A DNA stretch of 64,000 nt from UBA7236 sp964463165 (GCA_964463165.1 CAYXBK010000001.1:1-64000); one strand, 5' to 3'; positions 9,148 through 18,523 are shown, counted from the first letter of the stretch. The notes: generated from the letters alone by a model not told the origin. Made by a program: numbers and translations.

Positions 9148-10998
9148 ATGAATAAAAAACTCCTCCTCTCAATTTGTTTATTCATCATAACAGGAAATAT
9201 ATTTGCTCAAAATGGCAGTCGTTCATGCACAACTGAATATGTGATCGATGGCGTGCGTGTTTCAGGTTCAATTGAATTATCACAGACTTCAATAAATAAT
9301 CTGCAGGTTATTACGGGAGGCATTCCGCAAGGTTATGGAAATTCCACAGGTGGATGGATTGCGCCATCGCAATACACAATACCCAATACACACTACCCCA
9401 CTAAATTTTGGATCTGTTTCACTGATAAAAATAATTCAGCTTTCTCCCGAAATAATCCAAATGCATTTTTATCTCAGCGTGCAATCGACCGCAGGAAAAA
9501 ATCAAATATCGGAATTGAAGAATCGGATTTGCCTGTAAGTGCATTGTACATCTCCCAATTAACTCAACTGGGAATTAAAATTATTTCCTATTCAAGATGG
9601 ATGAATGCAGTAACTGCATATCTCACTGATGATGAAATTGCTGCATTGGCAGAGCTGGATTTTGTCAGTCAGATCTCTCCGGTTAAAAAATATAAAATCA
9701 GCGATGGCGATCTTCAGGTTTTAGCAGTTCAGGCTTTTAATAAAACTTCTGAAACGGAAGCAACCGAAAGCGTATTTGGTTTTTCCGACAGACAAATAAC
9801 AATGATAAATCTCGATACGATTTTTGAATTGGGTTTTACGGGTGAAGGAATGATCATCGCACAAATTGATGCTGGATATTTTGGTGTGGATACGGCTGTG
9901 AAATTTCAAAGTCTTTGGGATAAAGATCAGATCATTGATTATTATAATTTCCCTGATCACAACAATCAGGTATTTAATATTTATTCGGGATATCATGGCG
10001 CATGGGTACTGAGTGTAATGGGATCTGAAATTCCGGATGAATTCAGCGGCACCGCACCCGATGCAAAATTTTATTTATATCGTACCGAAATTGCAGACAG
10101 TGAATATGTGGTGGAAGAAGATTATTGGATGATGGCTGCGGAACGTGCTGATAGTGTTGGTGCAGATATTATCAATTCATCTCTCGGTTATACCACATTC
10201 GATGATTCAACAACAGATCATACCTATGCCGATCTCGATGGAAATACGACACTTGTTTCCATTGCTGCCGATATGGCGGCGCATAAAGGAATTCTTGTTT
10301 GCAACAGTGCGGGAAATGAGGGTGGCAACGAATGGCATTATATCAGCGCACCTTCAGATGGCGATAGTGTGTTTTGTATCGGTGCGGTTGATTCTGCCGG
10401 AAATTATGCAGGCTTCAGCGGTTCGGGCCCGTCGGCAGATGGAGATGTGAAACCAAATGTTGCGGCAATGGGAGTTAATACTGCCTGTCTCGATCCGGGC
10501 GGGCTAGTTGCGTATCTCAGCGGAACTTCTTTATCCTCTCCCGTAATGGCAGGAGCATGTGCATCCCTGTGGTCGGCATTTCCCGACCGCACAAATATGC
10601 AGATCATGAGTGCTGTTGAACGAAGTGCAAGCATTTATCCCAATCCGAACGATTCGATCGGTTATGGTATTCCTGATTTCGGAAAAGCCTATGAAATTTT
10701 AGTTGCCGAAACTCCGGTCGATACAGTTGAAGATACAACCGCATCTTCAATTATGGTGTGGCCGAATCCCGCTGGCGATTGGTTCAATATCATCATTCAG
10801 GGAAATGAAAATGAAAACGCCACGTTAAATATCTTTAATATGCAGGGAGATAAAATATATGCAGAATATCTTTATCTCAGTAAAAATGAACTGACGCAAA
10901 CATTTATTCATGCACAGGGACTCCTCAGCAGCGGATTATATATTGTTGAGGTTGCAACAAAATCATCTAAACAAAATAAAATGTTTTTTGTTAAATAA
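9148..10998 (+). CDS. T9SS-secreted S8 subtilisin-like protease, copy 1
   Basis: 616 aa. Signal peptide 1-20 (NIFAQ), a propeptide-like region to about 200, and an S8 domain with the complete triad: D241 (QIDAGY), H283 (GYHGAW), oxyanion N390 (CNSAGN), S461 (SGTSLSSP). After about residue 535 comes a Por-type T9SS sorting domain (VWPNPAGDW...GLYIVEVATKSSKQNKMFFVK). It is expected to be exported through the outer membrane and to degrade proteins. The neighbour from 11000 is a paralogue. Compared with it, this copy has about 30 extra residues at 50-85, part of which (QYTIPNTHYPT) is encoded by a 7-nt repeat. The two stand in one operon. Confidence 0.94.
   Translation: MNKKLLLSICLFIITGNIFAQNGSRSCTTEYVIDGVRVSGSIELSQTSINNLQVITGGIPQGYGNSTGGWIAPSQYTIPNTHYPTKFWICFTDKNNSAFSRNNPNAFLSQRAIDRRKKSNIGIEESDLPVSALYISQLTQLGIKIISYSRWMNAVTAYLTDDEIAALAELDFVSQISPVKKYKISDGDLQVLAVQAFNKTSETEATESVFGFSDRQITMINLDTIFELGFTGEGMIIAQIDAGYFGVDTAVKFQSLWDKDQIIDYYNFPDHNNQVFNIYSGYHGAWVLSVMGSEIPDEFSGTAPDAKFYLYRTEIADSEYVVEEDYWMMAAERADSVGADIINSSLGYTTFDDSTTDHTYADLDGNTTLVSIAADMAAHKGILVCNSAGNEGGNEWHYISAPSDGDSVFCIGAVDSAGNYAGFSGSGPSADGDVKPNVAAMGVNTACLDPGGLVAYLSGTSLSSPVMAGACASLWSAFPDRTNMQIMSAVERSASIYPNPNDSIGYGIPDFGKAYEILVAETPVDTVEDTTASSIMVWPNPAGDWFNIIIQGNENENATLNIFNMQGDKIYAEYLYLSKNELTQTFIHAQGLLSSGLYIVEVATKSSKQNKMFFVK
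9370..9397. repeat. 7-nt tandem repeat CAATACN inside the subtilase gene
   Basis: Units CAATACA, CAATACC, CAATACA and CACTACC are translated as part of QYTIPNTHYPT. Because 7 is not a multiple of 3, each unit is read in a different frame. The unit matches the intergenic array just upstream. Confidence 0.85.
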
Positions 10999-10999
10999 T

Positions 11000-12709
11000 A
11001 TGATGCGGATTCTAGTTACAGGATTTATTTTTTTCAGCCTCTGCACAATTGCAGCAGCACAAAATGCCAATGTTGAAAATCCTGCTGATCTGCAAAATAC
11101 ATCCCTGATTGCTTCAAACAATTCAGATACACAGGTTACAAATCGTTTTTGGATTTATTTCACTGATAAAAAGAATTCCCGTTTTTCCGTACAACAGCCT
11201 TTTGCGTTTTTGTCTCCCGCATCTGTTGAGCGAAGAAAAAATCAAAATATACAGGTACGGGAAATGGATTTGCCAGTGAATGAAAATTATCTCCGTGAAA
11301 TTATTGCAACGGGAGCGCAAATAATTGTGCAAAGCCGCTGGATGAATGCAATAAGTGTGATCGCCGATGAGGAACAGCTCGCATTGATCTCTGCATTGCC
11401 TTTTGTGCAGCAAATTGAAAATGTAAAACGCCTGCGCAGAATGCCGGAAAACGAAATACTTACCGAACAGCAAAATGCATTTTATAAAATGAATGAAACG
11501 GAAGGTGGAGATTATGGCGGTTCATTTAATCAAATTGATATGATCGGAATAAATCAGATACATGATCTTGGTTTCAGAGGTGAAGGGATGATCATTGCAG
11601 TTTTGGATGCAGGTTTCAGTGGTGTGGACACGGGTGCGGGTTTTCAAAGTTTCTGGGATAAAGAACAAATCATTGCAACACATAATTTCCCCGATAATAA
11701 TGATTTTGTTTATTTTTCTTCATCACACGGAAGCAATGTTTTATCGATCATGGGAGCAGATGTACCGGGAACATATATCGGCTCGGCACCTGATGCAAAA
11801 TTTTATTTATTGCGCACCGAAATTGCAGACAGCGAAGAAGTAGTTGAAGAAGATTATTGGTTACAGGCTGCCGAATTTGCAGATTCGGTTGGTGCGGATA
11901 TCATTAATTCATCTCTCGGATATACAACGTTTGATACACCATCTGATGATCATTCATATGCCGATATGGACGGAAACACAACGGTTATTACGAAGGCTGC
12001 AGACTGGGCGGCTTCTGTCGGCATATTGGTTTGCAACAGTGCAGGAAATTCGGGAAATGATGCATGGAAATATATCGGCGCACCTGCAGATGGCGATAGC
12101 GTATTTACAATTGGTGCTGTAGACGGAAATGAAATTCCAACTGATTTCAGTTCTATCGGCCCTACATCAGACGGACGCCTTAAACCAAATGTTGTTTGCC
12201 AGGGCGGCGGTACGGCCGTGCTCGATAAAAGCGGTTATGTCTATACCGGAAGCGGAACAAGTTATTCATCACCATTGATGGCCGGTGCATGCGCAAGTTT
12301 CTGGCAGGCATTTCCTGAATACACAAATATGCAAATCATGGATGTTGTGCAGAAAAGTGCTGATCATTATTTTCATCCGGATAATAAAATCGGCTATGGT
12401 ATTCCTGATTTCAATATTGCTTATCTGCTATTAAAAAACGAATCACCTGAAAATGAATTGTTGAATATTTTTCCAAATCCTGCCGGTGATTATACGATCG
12501 TGCAAATCAACAGTAACGAAATAGGTCCCGCTCATTTGGATATATATGATGTGTCTGGAAAATTTCTCCGCAATTATTCGCTCGTTCTGCGTGAAAATGA
12601 AATTGCAAGTTTCCGCATGACCGATATTTCAAATCTCGCATCGGGAATTTATTTTCTCAATCTAACCACACCGGGACAAAGCGTCACCCGGCAGTTATTT
12701 ATTAAATAA
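11000..12709 (+). CDS. T9SS-secreted S8 subtilisin-like protease, copy 2
   Basis: 569 aa from the ATG at 11000, one base after the preceding stop; this start gives a proper signal peptide (MMRILVTGF...TIAAAQ). Catalytic residues are D203, H243, oxyanion N350 and S421 (SGTSYSSP). The C-terminal Por-type sorting domain (IFPNPAGDY...TRQLFIK) predicts T9SS export. It aligns with the preceding protein along the whole length (for example FWIYFTDKKNSRFS against FWICFTDKNNSAFS), so the pair arose by tandem duplication. An open frame reaches back to 10910, but that would lie inside the upstream gene and destroy the signal peptide. Confidence 0.94.
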   Translation: MMRILVTGFIFFSLCTIAAAQNANVENPADLQNTSLIASNNSDTQVTNRFWIYFTDKKNSRFSVQQPFAFLSPASVERRKNQNIQVREMDLPVNENYLREIIATGAQIIVQSRWMNAISVIADEEQLALISALPFVQQIENVKRLRRMPENEILTEQQNAFYKMNETEGGDYGGSFNQIDMIGINQIHDLGFRGEGMIIAVLDAGFSGVDTGAGFQSFWDKEQIIATHNFPDNNDFVYFSSSHGSNVLSIMGADVPGTYIGSAPDAKFYLLRTEIADSEEVVEEDYWLQAAEFADSVGADIINSSLGYTTFDTPSDDHSYADMDGNTTVITKAADWAASVGILVCNSAGNSGNDAWKYIGAPADGDSVFTIGAVDGNEIPTDFSSIGPTSDGRLKPNVVCQGGGTAVLDKSGYVYTGSGTSYSSPLMAGACASFWQAFPEYTNMQIMDVVQKSADHYFHPDNKIGYGIPDFNIAYLLLKNESPENELLNIFPNPAGDYTIVQINSNEIGPAHLDIYDVSGKFLRNYSLVLRENEIASFRMTDISNLASGIYFLNLTTPGQSVTRQLFIK

Positions 12710-12903
12710 TTCAGATAAATTTCATCAATTCATTTTATTCTTGTTCTGCGGGAAACGGCAAAGCGTATATCCTGCAAAGTTGCTGTTGGAATATGCAGCT
12801 TTCTCCATACCTGAATATCGTATTATCACATTTTACGGAAACAATTCCTTGCCTACATTGGTTTTATTCTTGTTATTAATTCTCAAGTTTAAAAACCAAA
12901 CAT

Positions 12904-13380
12904 ATGAATAAACAAAATGCCATCGGCCTTGATGCCGTAAAAGCTAAAAAACTTGCAGTCAGGCTAAACGACCTGCTGGCTAATTATTCAATTTTTTATC
13001 AGAATACGAGGGGCTACCATTGGAATATCAGGGGAGACAAATTTTTTGAATTACATGTAAAGTTTGAAGAATTATATAACGATAATCTCCTGAAAATAGA
13101 TGAGATCGCAGAACGTATTTTAACCCTCGGCCATAGCCCTGAACATAATTATTCGGAATACAGCAAAATTTCTCAAATTAAAGAAAGCAAACAGGTTTCC
13201 GACGGCACGAAAGCCGTTGCGGATATTCTCAGTTCTTTTAAAATCCTGATCGGCATTGAACGTGAACTTCTTGATATGTCGGAGGATGCCGGCGATGAAG
13301 GCACCAATGCGCTTATGAGTGATTATTTGCGTGCACAGGAAAAATTGGTTTGGATGTACTCGGCGTATTTGGGGAAATGA
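12904..13380 (+). CDS. dps: Dps/ferritin-like DNA-protection protein
   Basis: 158 aa. YHWNIRGDKFFELHVKFEELY and KIDEIAERI are the Dps ferroxidase signatures (His, then the Asp/Glu of the dinuclear site at the dimer interface). Dps dodecamers oxidise Fe(II) with peroxide, store iron and shield DNA in stress. Length is typical. The 194-nt upstream gap has two copies of TTTTATTCTTGTT (12733-12745, 12862-12874) but no clear TAnnTTTG box. Confidence 0.93.
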   Translation: MNKQNAIGLDAVKAKKLAVRLNDLLANYSIFYQNTRGYHWNIRGDKFFELHVKFEELYNDNLLKIDEIAERILTLGHSPEHNYSEYSKISQIKESKQVSDGTKAVADILSSFKILIGIERELLDMSEDAGDEGTNALMSDYLRAQEKLVWMYSAYLGK

Positions 13381-13593
13381 GGAATAAGGAAGATGTAGAA
13401 AGGAGGGAGGTGTTATTTAAACGGGATAAATTCATGATTCAATGAACAGCCGTTTCCTCTGTCTGTTTATTTGCATTTGGTTATGATAAGATTTGGATTT
13501 ATACCATGTTTCGGAGCTATTTTTCCTCCATTCATCTAAAAATTTGAATTCTTCCTGTAACAGATTGTTACTTTGCACGTTGTAAGATTGTTT

Positions 13594-15951
13594 ATGAAAA
13601 GAATTACAGGATTATGTTTGCTGATTTTGATTTATACAGGCGCCGTTTCAGCACAAACAAAATTTACTTTAAGCGGGTATGTAAAAGATGCAGGTACAGG
13701 TGAAGACCTGATCGGTGCATTCGTTTATGTGCAGAATGATCCGACAACGGGAACCGTGGCAAATGATTATGGATTTTTTTCCATCACCATGCCCGCTGGC
13801 ATGTATCAAATTGTATTTTCTTACATCGGATATGAAACACAGGTACAAACAGTAAACCTGCAGGAAGATGTGCGCCTGAATGTAAATCTGAAGTCAGGTC
13901 AGTTGCTTGAAGAAGTTGTTGTGAAAGCAGAGCGGGAAGACGAAAATGTTCAGAGTACGGATATGGGAAGAATGGAACTGGATATTGAGCAGATCAAAAC
14001 AATTCCTGTTTTATTTGGTGAAGTGGATATTTTGAAAACGATTCAGTTGTTGCCGGGTGTTGGGGGTGCCGGAGAAGGAAATACAGGATTTTATGTGCGT
14101 GGTGGCGGGCCGGATCAAAATCTGATCCTGCTCGATGAAGCAGTGGTGTATAATACAGGCCATTTATTCGGTTTTTTTTCTGTGTTTAACGGCGATGCAA
14201 TTAAAAATACAACACTTATTAAAGGTGGTATGCCTGCACAATACGGCGGGCGTTTGAGTTCCGTGCTGGATGTGCAGATGAAGGAAGGAAATAATCAGGA
14301 ATTCAATGTCGACGGAGGTATCGGATTAATTGCCTCGCGGTTAACGGTGCAGGGCCCGATTCAAAAAGATAAATCTTCTTTTATAGTTTCTGCAAGGCGC
14401 ACTTATATTGATGCATTGATCACTCCATTTTTAAAAGGAACCGATTTCGAAGGCAACGGCTATTATTTCTATGATCTGAATACAAAAGTGAATTATAAAT
14501 TCGATGATAAGAACCGTGTTTTTTTAAGCGGTTATTTTGGCCGTGATGTTTTTAATTATAAGGCACCTGATAATTCACTCGATATTTCCATCCCCTGGGG
14601 AAATGCAACAGGTACGCTGCGCTGGAATCATTTATTCAGCAATAAATTATTCGTAAACACAAGTGTGATTTATAATTCATTTGATTTTGGCGTGAAATCA
14701 ACATTTCAGGATTTTGATTTTAATATTTATTCAGGCATTCAGGACTGGAACGGCAAAATTGATTTTGATTATTATCCGGGTTCAAATCATAAAGTGAAAT
14801 TCGGTGCAAATTATGTGTATCATACATTTATTCCGTATTCGGCACAGGGCACATCCGGTGATGTTGAATTTTCTACCGATACACTTGCACGCAAATACGC
14901 TCATGAAGCAAGTATTTATTTACAGGATGAATTTGATCTGCTCCCGTCACTAAGAATAAATATCGGTTTACGTGGCAGTTATTTTTTGCAGGTCGGGCCA
15001 TATAATGATGTTTTATACAGTGATGTGAACGGTGCTGCATACGATACTATTCATTATGATAACGGTGACCCGATTGCACATTATGCAGGGCTGGAACCAC
15101 GCATCAGTGCAAGATTGATTCTCGATGGCAATTCTTCATTAAAAGCGGGATTTACTTATAATAATCAGTATATCCATCTTGTGAGCAGTTCAACCAGCAC
15201 ATTGCCAACAGATCTCTGGATACCAAGTTCATTAAATGTAAAGCCACAAATAGGAACACAATATTCGATCGGGTATTTCAGAAACTTTAAAGAAAATTCT
15301 TACGAAACAAGTATTGAAGTATATTATAAAGATCTCAAAAATCAGATTGAATTTAAAGACGGATATGTTCCCTCTATCGGAGTGGATGTGGAAGAAAGTT
15401 TTGTATTTGGTAAAGGACGGAGTTATGGTGCTGAATTTTTTGTAAAAAAATCGAAGGGAAAATTAAACGGCTGGGTGGGATACACGCTTTCGAAAACGGA
15501 AAGATATTTTCCTGAACTGCAAACCGGTGAAAATTGGTTCCCCACAAAATATGATCGGGTGCATGATCTGGAAATTGTTGCTATTTACGATATGAACGAG
15601 CGTTGGAGTTTTGCATCCACATTTGTTTACGCAACGGGTCAGGCAACAACAATTGTTCAAAGTTTTTATGTGATCGGCGGCGAAATACAAACTGATTATG
15701 GCCCGCGGAATGGTTATCGATTACCGCCATATCACCGTATGGATATTTCCGCAACTTTGAAAAATAAACCTGGTAAAAAATTGGAATCAAGCTGGAATTT
15801 TTCAATTTATAATCTGTACAACAGAAAAAATCCATATTTTATTTATACTACCTGGGAAGGTGATTTTGCTTATGGATCGGTTGATGTGCAGGCAAAGCAG
15901 GTGAGTATTTTTCCGATTATACCGAGTGTAACATGGAATTGTAAATTTTGA
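13594..15951 (+). CDS. TonB-dependent receptor with carboxypeptidase-like N-terminal domain
   Basis: 785 aa from ATG 13594, chosen because it starts a proper signal peptide (MKRITGLCLLIL...VSAQ). Residues 25-110 are a carboxypeptidase-regulatory-like domain (FTLSGYVKDAGTGEDLIGAFVYV). The plug (GFYVRGGGPDQNLILLDEAVVY) and a 22-strand-type barrel follow. It should import a large or scarce substrate across the outer membrane with TonB energy. A DUF4249 lipoprotein follows, a common pairing in Bacteroidota that may cap the receptor. The substrate cannot be told. A TACTTTG word 16 nt before the ATG may be the -7 box. Confidence 0.93.
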   Translation: MKRITGLCLLILIYTGAVSAQTKFTLSGYVKDAGTGEDLIGAFVYVQNDPTTGTVANDYGFFSITMPAGMYQIVFSYIGYETQVQTVNLQEDVRLNVNLKSGQLLEEVVVKAEREDENVQSTDMGRMELDIEQIKTIPVLFGEVDILKTIQLLPGVGGAGEGNTGFYVRGGGPDQNLILLDEAVVYNTGHLFGFFSVFNGDAIKNTTLIKGGMPAQYGGRLSSVLDVQMKEGNNQEFNVDGGIGLIASRLTVQGPIQKDKSSFIVSARRTYIDALITPFLKGTDFEGNGYYFYDLNTKVNYKFDDKNRVFLSGYFGRDVFNYKAPDNSLDISIPWGNATGTLRWNHLFSNKLFVNTSVIYNSFDFGVKSTFQDFDFNIYSGIQDWNGKIDFDYYPGSNHKVKFGANYVYHTFIPYSAQGTSGDVEFSTDTLARKYAHEASIYLQDEFDLLPSLRINIGLRGSYFLQVGPYNDVLYSDVNGAAYDTIHYDNGDPIAHYAGLEPRISARLILDGNSSLKAGFTYNNQYIHLVSSSTSTLPTDLWIPSSLNVKPQIGTQYSIGYFRNFKENSYETSIEVYYKDLKNQIEFKDGYVPSIGVDVEESFVFGKGRSYGAEFFVKKSKGKLNGWVGYTLSKTERYFPELQTGENWFPTKYDRVHDLEIVAIYDMNERWSFASTFVYATGQATTIVQSFYVIGGEIQTDYGPRNGYRLPPYHRMDISATLKNKPGKKLESSWNFSIYNLYNRKNPYFIYTTWEGDFAYGSVDVQAKQVSIFPIIPSVTWNCKF

Positions 15952-15953
15952 AA

Positions 15954-16023
15954 TTAGTTGCTAGCTGCTAGCTACTAGCCGCTAGCTACTAGCTACTAGC
16001 CACCAGCAACCAGATACTTAATA
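15954..16023. repeat. 7-nt tandem repeat CTAGCTA, ten units
   Basis: Ten units from TTAGTTG through CTAGCTG, CTAGCTA, CTAGCCG, CTAGCTA, CTAGCTA, CTAGCCA, CCAGCAA, CCAGATA to CTTAATA. They start 2 nt after the TonB receptor stop and end 14 nt before the DUF4249 ATG. Decay increases toward the 3' end. Confidence 0.92.
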
Positions 16024-16037
16024 CTGAAATATAAAAC

Positions 16038-16994
16038 ATGAAATTCAACTTAAATAAAATAATACTTGTCTGGAGCACAATGCTGTTTGTGCTGAATTCG
16101 TGTACGCAGGAAATCATAATTAATACCGACGATGTGGAACCGAAACTTGTAGTGGAAGGAAATATAGAAAATGGTTTACCTCCTCTCATTACACTCACAT
16201 CTACAATTCCGTTTTACGGCGAAATTAATTTCAATGATCTCGACAATTATTATGTGCATGATGCAGAAGTAACGATAAGCGACGGAACAACAACAATTGC
16301 ACTTGCAGAATTTTGTCTGAGTGAAATTCCGGAAGCATTACGGCCTCTTGTTGCATCGTATTTGGGAATTGAATTGGATTCAACCGGAAATTTTCCCGTT
16401 GAATTTTGTTTATATACCGTACCGGATATTTTTGATGGTGTTCCTTCTTTTGTGGGTGAGATCGGAAAAACCTATGCGCTTACGATTCAAGCGAACGGGC
16501 AGACGCTTACATCATCAACGCAAATTTTAGCACCCGTACCATTCGATTCGGTTTATTATAAACCGCATCCTGATCCCGAAAATGATTCATTGGTTCGTTT
16601 ATATGTGCATCTCACCGAACCGCCATTACTTGGAAATTATTACAGGTATTTTACGAAGCGAAACGGTGAAGCATATTATCCCGGATTTTCAAGTGTGTTT
16701 GATGATAATATTGTAAACGGCCAATCGTTTGAATTTACACTCGACAGAGGATTTAATCCGACAGAAGATTTTAATCCGGACGTGTATGCATATTTCTGGA
16801 AAGGAGATACAGTAATTGTAAAATGGTGTTCTATAGATTTTCCAACCTACGATTTTTGGAGCACATTGGAATTTGACTCCGGATCAGATGGCCCTTTTTC
16901 TTCGGCAACAATTGCTGCCACAAATATTAATGGCGGACTGGGTATCTGGTGCGGCTATGGTGCAAGCTATGATACCTTATATATAAGTGAGTAA
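16038..16994 (+). CDS. DUF4249 family lipoprotein, TonB-receptor partner
   Basis: 318 aa with a lipoprotein signal (residues 1-19, FVLNSC lipobox). The mature start (DDVEPKLVVEGNIENGLPPLITLTST) and VHDAEVTISDG are typical of DUF4249. These lipoproteins are commonly encoded directly after TonB receptors with carboxypeptidase-like N-domains, as here, and probably sit on the receptor in the outer membrane. The biochemical role is unknown. The gap to the receptor is almost entirely a 7-nt repeat, so both genes are likely on one transcript. Confidence 0.88.
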   Translation: MKFNLNKIILVWSTMLFVLNSCTQEIIINTDDVEPKLVVEGNIENGLPPLITLTSTIPFYGEINFNDLDNYYVHDAEVTISDGTTTIALAEFCLSEIPEALRPLVASYLGIELDSTGNFPVEFCLYTVPDIFDGVPSFVGEIGKTYALTIQANGQTLTSSTQILAPVPFDSVYYKPHPDPENDSLVRLYVHLTEPPLLGNYYRYFTKRNGEAYYPGFSSVFDDNIVNGQSFEFTLDRGFNPTEDFNPDVYAYFWKGDTVIVKWCSIDFPTYDFWSTLEFDSGSDGPFSSATIAATNINGGLGIWCGYGASYDTLYISE

Positions 16995-17102
16995 GAATTT
17001 CTACAAAGTCTTCTGAAATATTTCCAACCGCTTCCTGTATTCAGGAGGTTTATGCGAATTGCATAGTAATTGCCACGATTCACATGAATCAAATACTACT
17101 TT

Positions 17103-17774
17103 ATGAAAAAGATCATGTTTATTTCGCTGATTGGATTGTTTGTTGGAAAACAATTATCAGCACAGGTTGAGGAAGGGACGCTTTTAATTGGAGGGACGGC
17201 AGGGTTTACTTCCGGCTCATCAAAAACAATTTATGACGATGGAACTTCAACAACTACCGACGGACCGACAACAACAACATTTGAAATTTCACCATGGGCC
17301 GGTTATATGATCACAGAAGATCTGGGCATTATACTCGGAATCGGTTACAGTGGTTCTACAACAGAATCCAAATATGAAGATTTTAATGGTGATGAACATA
17401 CGTTAACGGATAAATCAACATTATTTATTGTTGCACCCGGTATACGCTACTATTATGCGCATCTTGATTTCACACATTTATGGGCGCAATTATCAGTTCC
17501 GATCGGATCAGGAAAAATGAGTGAGGAAGATCAGGTTGGTGGAACAACAACACGATTCGAATCCGATATTTCTACGTTGGGTGCCGGCATTTCTCCGGGT
17601 GTTACAATTAATATTGGAGATGTGTGCGGACTCGAAGCATCTTATGGTTTTCTCGGATTTAATTCATATAAATCAAAATCAGAAGTTGGTTCGGCAACTA
17701 CTACTTATAAATCCAGTTCATTCGGATTGGAATGGGCCGAAACTTTTAATTTTGGAATTGTGTTTCATTTATAA
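17103..17774 (+). CDS. outer-membrane beta-barrel protein
   Basis: 223 aa with signal peptide (residues 1-20, LSAQ). The Thr/Gly/Ser-rich alternating pattern (LLIGGTAGFTSGSS, GYMITEDLGIILGIGYSGST) and terminal FGIVFHL fit an eight-stranded OmpW/OmpX-like barrel. Specific function is unknown. It is followed by a strong terminator, so it forms its own unit. Confidence 0.8.
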   Translation: MKKIMFISLIGLFVGKQLSAQVEEGTLLIGGTAGFTSGSSKTIYDDGTSTTTDGPTTTTFEISPWAGYMITEDLGIILGIGYSGSTTESKYEDFNGDEHTLTDKSTLFIVAPGIRYYYAHLDFTHLWAQLSVPIGSGKMSEEDQVGGTTTRFESDISTLGAGISPGVTINIGDVCGLEASYGFLGFNSYKSKSEVGSATTTYKSSSFGLEWAETFNFGIVFHL

Positions 17775-17795
17775 TCATATATTTAAAGTAATGAA

Positions 17796-17819
17796 AGCGG
17801 CTTACGGGCCGCTTTTTTT
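17796..17819 (+). terminator. rho-independent terminator after the barrel gene
   Basis: AGCGGC (17796-17801) pairs with GCCGCT (17808-17813) around a 6-nt loop, followed by seven T. Confidence 0.85.
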
Positions 17820-17851
17820 ATATTCGTACAATTAAAATCAGAGGTAATCAG

Positions 17852-18271
17852 ATGAAATTTCTAATGAATTCAAAACCGATTCATATCAATTTAGCACTAT
17901 TGCTAATCCGGCTGGGCATTGGTTGTTCTCTGCTGTTTAATTATGGATATGCAAAAATTTCACACCCCGAAAAATGGCATGCATTAGGCGAAAAAATGGC
18001 AATGCTCCATATTCATTTTATGCCTGCATTCTGGGGTTTTATGGCGGCATTTTCCGAATTTTTCGGCAGCATATTTTTAATCCTCGGATTGTTTTCAAGA
18101 TTCACAAATGCATTACTTGCATTCACCATGTTTATTGCTTTTCTTACCGGCTTTTCAAAAAATGATTTTAATTCTGAGGCATTCGAATTAATGATCGTAT
18201 TTATTGCGTTGATTTTTACCGGTCCGGGGAAATTCAGCCTTGATGCACGCCTGAGCGGGAATAAAAAATAA
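17852..18271 (+). CDS. DoxX family membrane protein
   Basis: 139 aa with four predicted membrane helices (about 14-32, 55-80, 86-100, 112-128). LLLIRLGIGCSLLFNYGYAKI and FGSIFLILGLFSRFTNALLA match the DoxX fold. DoxX proteins are small inner-membrane proteins with varied redox-linked roles; the exact role is not predictable. The 523-nt stretch that follows holds the tandem small-RNA units. Confidence 0.87.
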   Translation: MKFLMNSKPIHINLALLLIRLGIGCSLLFNYGYAKISHPEKWHALGEKMAMLHIHFMPAFWGFMAAFSEFFGSIFLILGLFSRFTNALLAFTMFIAFLTGFSKNDFNSEAFELMIVFIALIFTGPGKFSLDARLSGNKK

Positions 18272-18282
18272 ATTCGCATTTA

Positions 18283-18299
18283 TTGTACACTGTGTACAA
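18283..18299. promoter_or_regulatory. 17-nt perfect palindrome, operator of ncRNA copy 1
   Basis: TTGTACAC-T-GTGTACAA is a perfect dyad. It lies 18 nt before the TTG of the predicted promoter at 18318. The second unit has the same dyad at the same distance. A repressor or activator dimer is the likely ligand; its identity is unknown. Confidence 0.7.
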
Positions 18300-18317
18300 C
18301 CTTGTTGATTGCACAAC

Positions 18318-18348
18318 TTGTACATGAATTAAATCGCATGTACTTTTA
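18318..18348 (+). promoter_or_regulatory. promoter of ncRNA copy 1
   Basis: TTG at 18318-18320, a 20-nt spacer, then TACTTTTA at 18341-18348. This fits the Bacteroidota TTG / TAnnTTTG promoter except for the final base. Copy 2 has the identical spacer length although the spacer sequence differs. The TTG lies within TTGTACATG, a further TGTACA half-site. Confidence 0.6.
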
Positions 18349-18354
18349 CATCAT

Positions 18355-18469
18355 CAGTTATTTCAACATAGAGATTGGGAATTAAAAATATATCCTATGC
18401 TTTTGCTGTTCCTCTTTCCTGATACAGCACAAGTATGAAAAGAGAGCGGCTCATACGAGCCGTTTTTTA
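18355..18469 (+). ncRNA. predicted small RNA, copy 1 of a tandem pair
   Basis: About 115 nt, from the estimated start after the promoter to the terminator. The first half differs from copy 2. The second half is almost identical: hairpin TGCTGT (18404-18409) / ACAGCA (18424-18429) with a pyrimidine-rich 14-nt loop, an unpaired stretch GTATGAAAAGAGAG, then the terminator stem. A short reading frame (ATG 18397) exists, but a 1-nt loop difference shifts the frame in copy 2, so an RNA product is likelier than a peptide. I recognise no known RNA family. Ends are estimates. Confidence 0.55.
18447..18469 (+). terminator. terminator of ncRNA copy 1
   Basis: CGGCTC / GAGCCG stem with loop ATAC, followed by TTTTTTA. 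Confidence 0.9.
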
Positions 18470-18488
18470 TTTCTGCATTCCCGTAAAA

Positions 18489-18505
18489 TTGTACAATGTG
18501 TACAA
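18489..18505. promoter_or_regulatory. palindrome, operator of ncRNA copy 2
   Basis: TTGTACA-ATG-TGTACAA, the same dyad as at 18283 with a different centre. It lies 206 nt downstream of the first and 18 nt before the TTG of promoter 2. The flanking CCTTGTT is also conserved. Confidence 0.7.
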
Positions 18506-18523
18506 CCTTGTTCATAATGCCTG

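Noticed and set aside
10910..10999. Upstream extension of the second subtilase
   Set aside because: It overlaps the first subtilase and removes the signal peptide; ATG 11000 fits better.
12733..12874. TTTTATTCTTGTT pair before dps as an operator
   Set aside because: AT-rich word, 129 nt apart, no symmetry; could be chance.
18397..18438. 13-codon peptide MLLLFLFPDTAQV in ncRNA copy 1
   Set aside because: The equivalent of copy 2 has one nt less in the loop and a different frame, while hairpins and terminator are conserved, so an RNA is likelier.
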